DNA of 10,528 bases, from positions 1 through 10,528 of the forward strand of contig CAMWVJ010000012.1 in the NCBI GenBank assembly GCA_947177645.1. The letters are read 5' to 3'. A program made the position numbers and the translations under genes. The notes beneath the pieces are model-generated. The model worked only from the letters and a program-made list of their open reading frames with translations, made no database searches and was not told the DNA's origin. Origin of the DNA: an uncultured Desulfovibrio sp. GTDB taxonomy: Bacteria; Desulfobacterota; Desulfovibrionia; Desulfovibrionales; Desulfovibrionaceae. This document shows, piece by piece, positions 10,526 through 10,528 of this stretch. Each line of letters begins with the position of its first letter. Position 1 is the first letter of the stretch.

Positions 10526-10528
10526 GGA

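Overview
The window looks like a chromosomal segment of a GC-rich deltaproteobacterium, most likely a member of the Desulfovibrionaceae. That guess rests on the character of the RNA polymerase beta subunit: a proteobacterial-type protein carrying both large lineage insertions, with an N-terminus that resembles Desulfovibrio RpoB as I remember it. The genes avoid codons ending in T or A so strongly that whole genes stay open on the opposite strand. The taxonomic call is from memory and has not been searched.

Positions 1-5263 (minus strand) hold the transcription core: the 5' end of rpoC, cut by the window edge, a 107-base gap with a very stable hairpin, and complete rpoB (1378 aa). The 458 bases upstream of rpoB contain no gene. 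They hold an A/T-rich stretch with a possible promoter, an intrinsic-terminator-like hairpin followed by a U tract on the rpoB strand (a candidate attenuator), and the 3' hairpin of the next gene. rplL, which normally sits directly upstream of rpoB, is not there.

Positions 5722-7191 (minus strand) encode a soluble PAS-PAS-GGDEF protein. It keeps the GGDEF signature but has Ala where the first metal-binding Asp is expected, and it lacks the inhibitory-site Arg, so its diguanylate cyclase activity is uncertain. A 225-base divergent promoter region separates it from a plus-strand two-gene operon (7417-9048). That operon encodes a small radical SAM enzyme with a CX4CX2C cluster motif and a flavodoxin-fold flavoprotein with a twin-arginine N-terminus and a CX2CX2CX6C iron-sulfur motif.

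Converging on this pair from the right is a minus-strand pair: a GNAT acyltransferase of the CelD/BcsL type (9473-10525, possibly incomplete at its 5' end), followed 14 bases later by a YjbQ/UPF0047 protein.

No mobile element, CRISPR array, tRNA or rRNA was seen. Most of the window is ordinary housekeeping DNA. The parts worth a second look are the rpoB leader, the altered GGDEF active site, and the radical SAM/Tat-flavoprotein operon. I do not see a clearly new multi-gene system.
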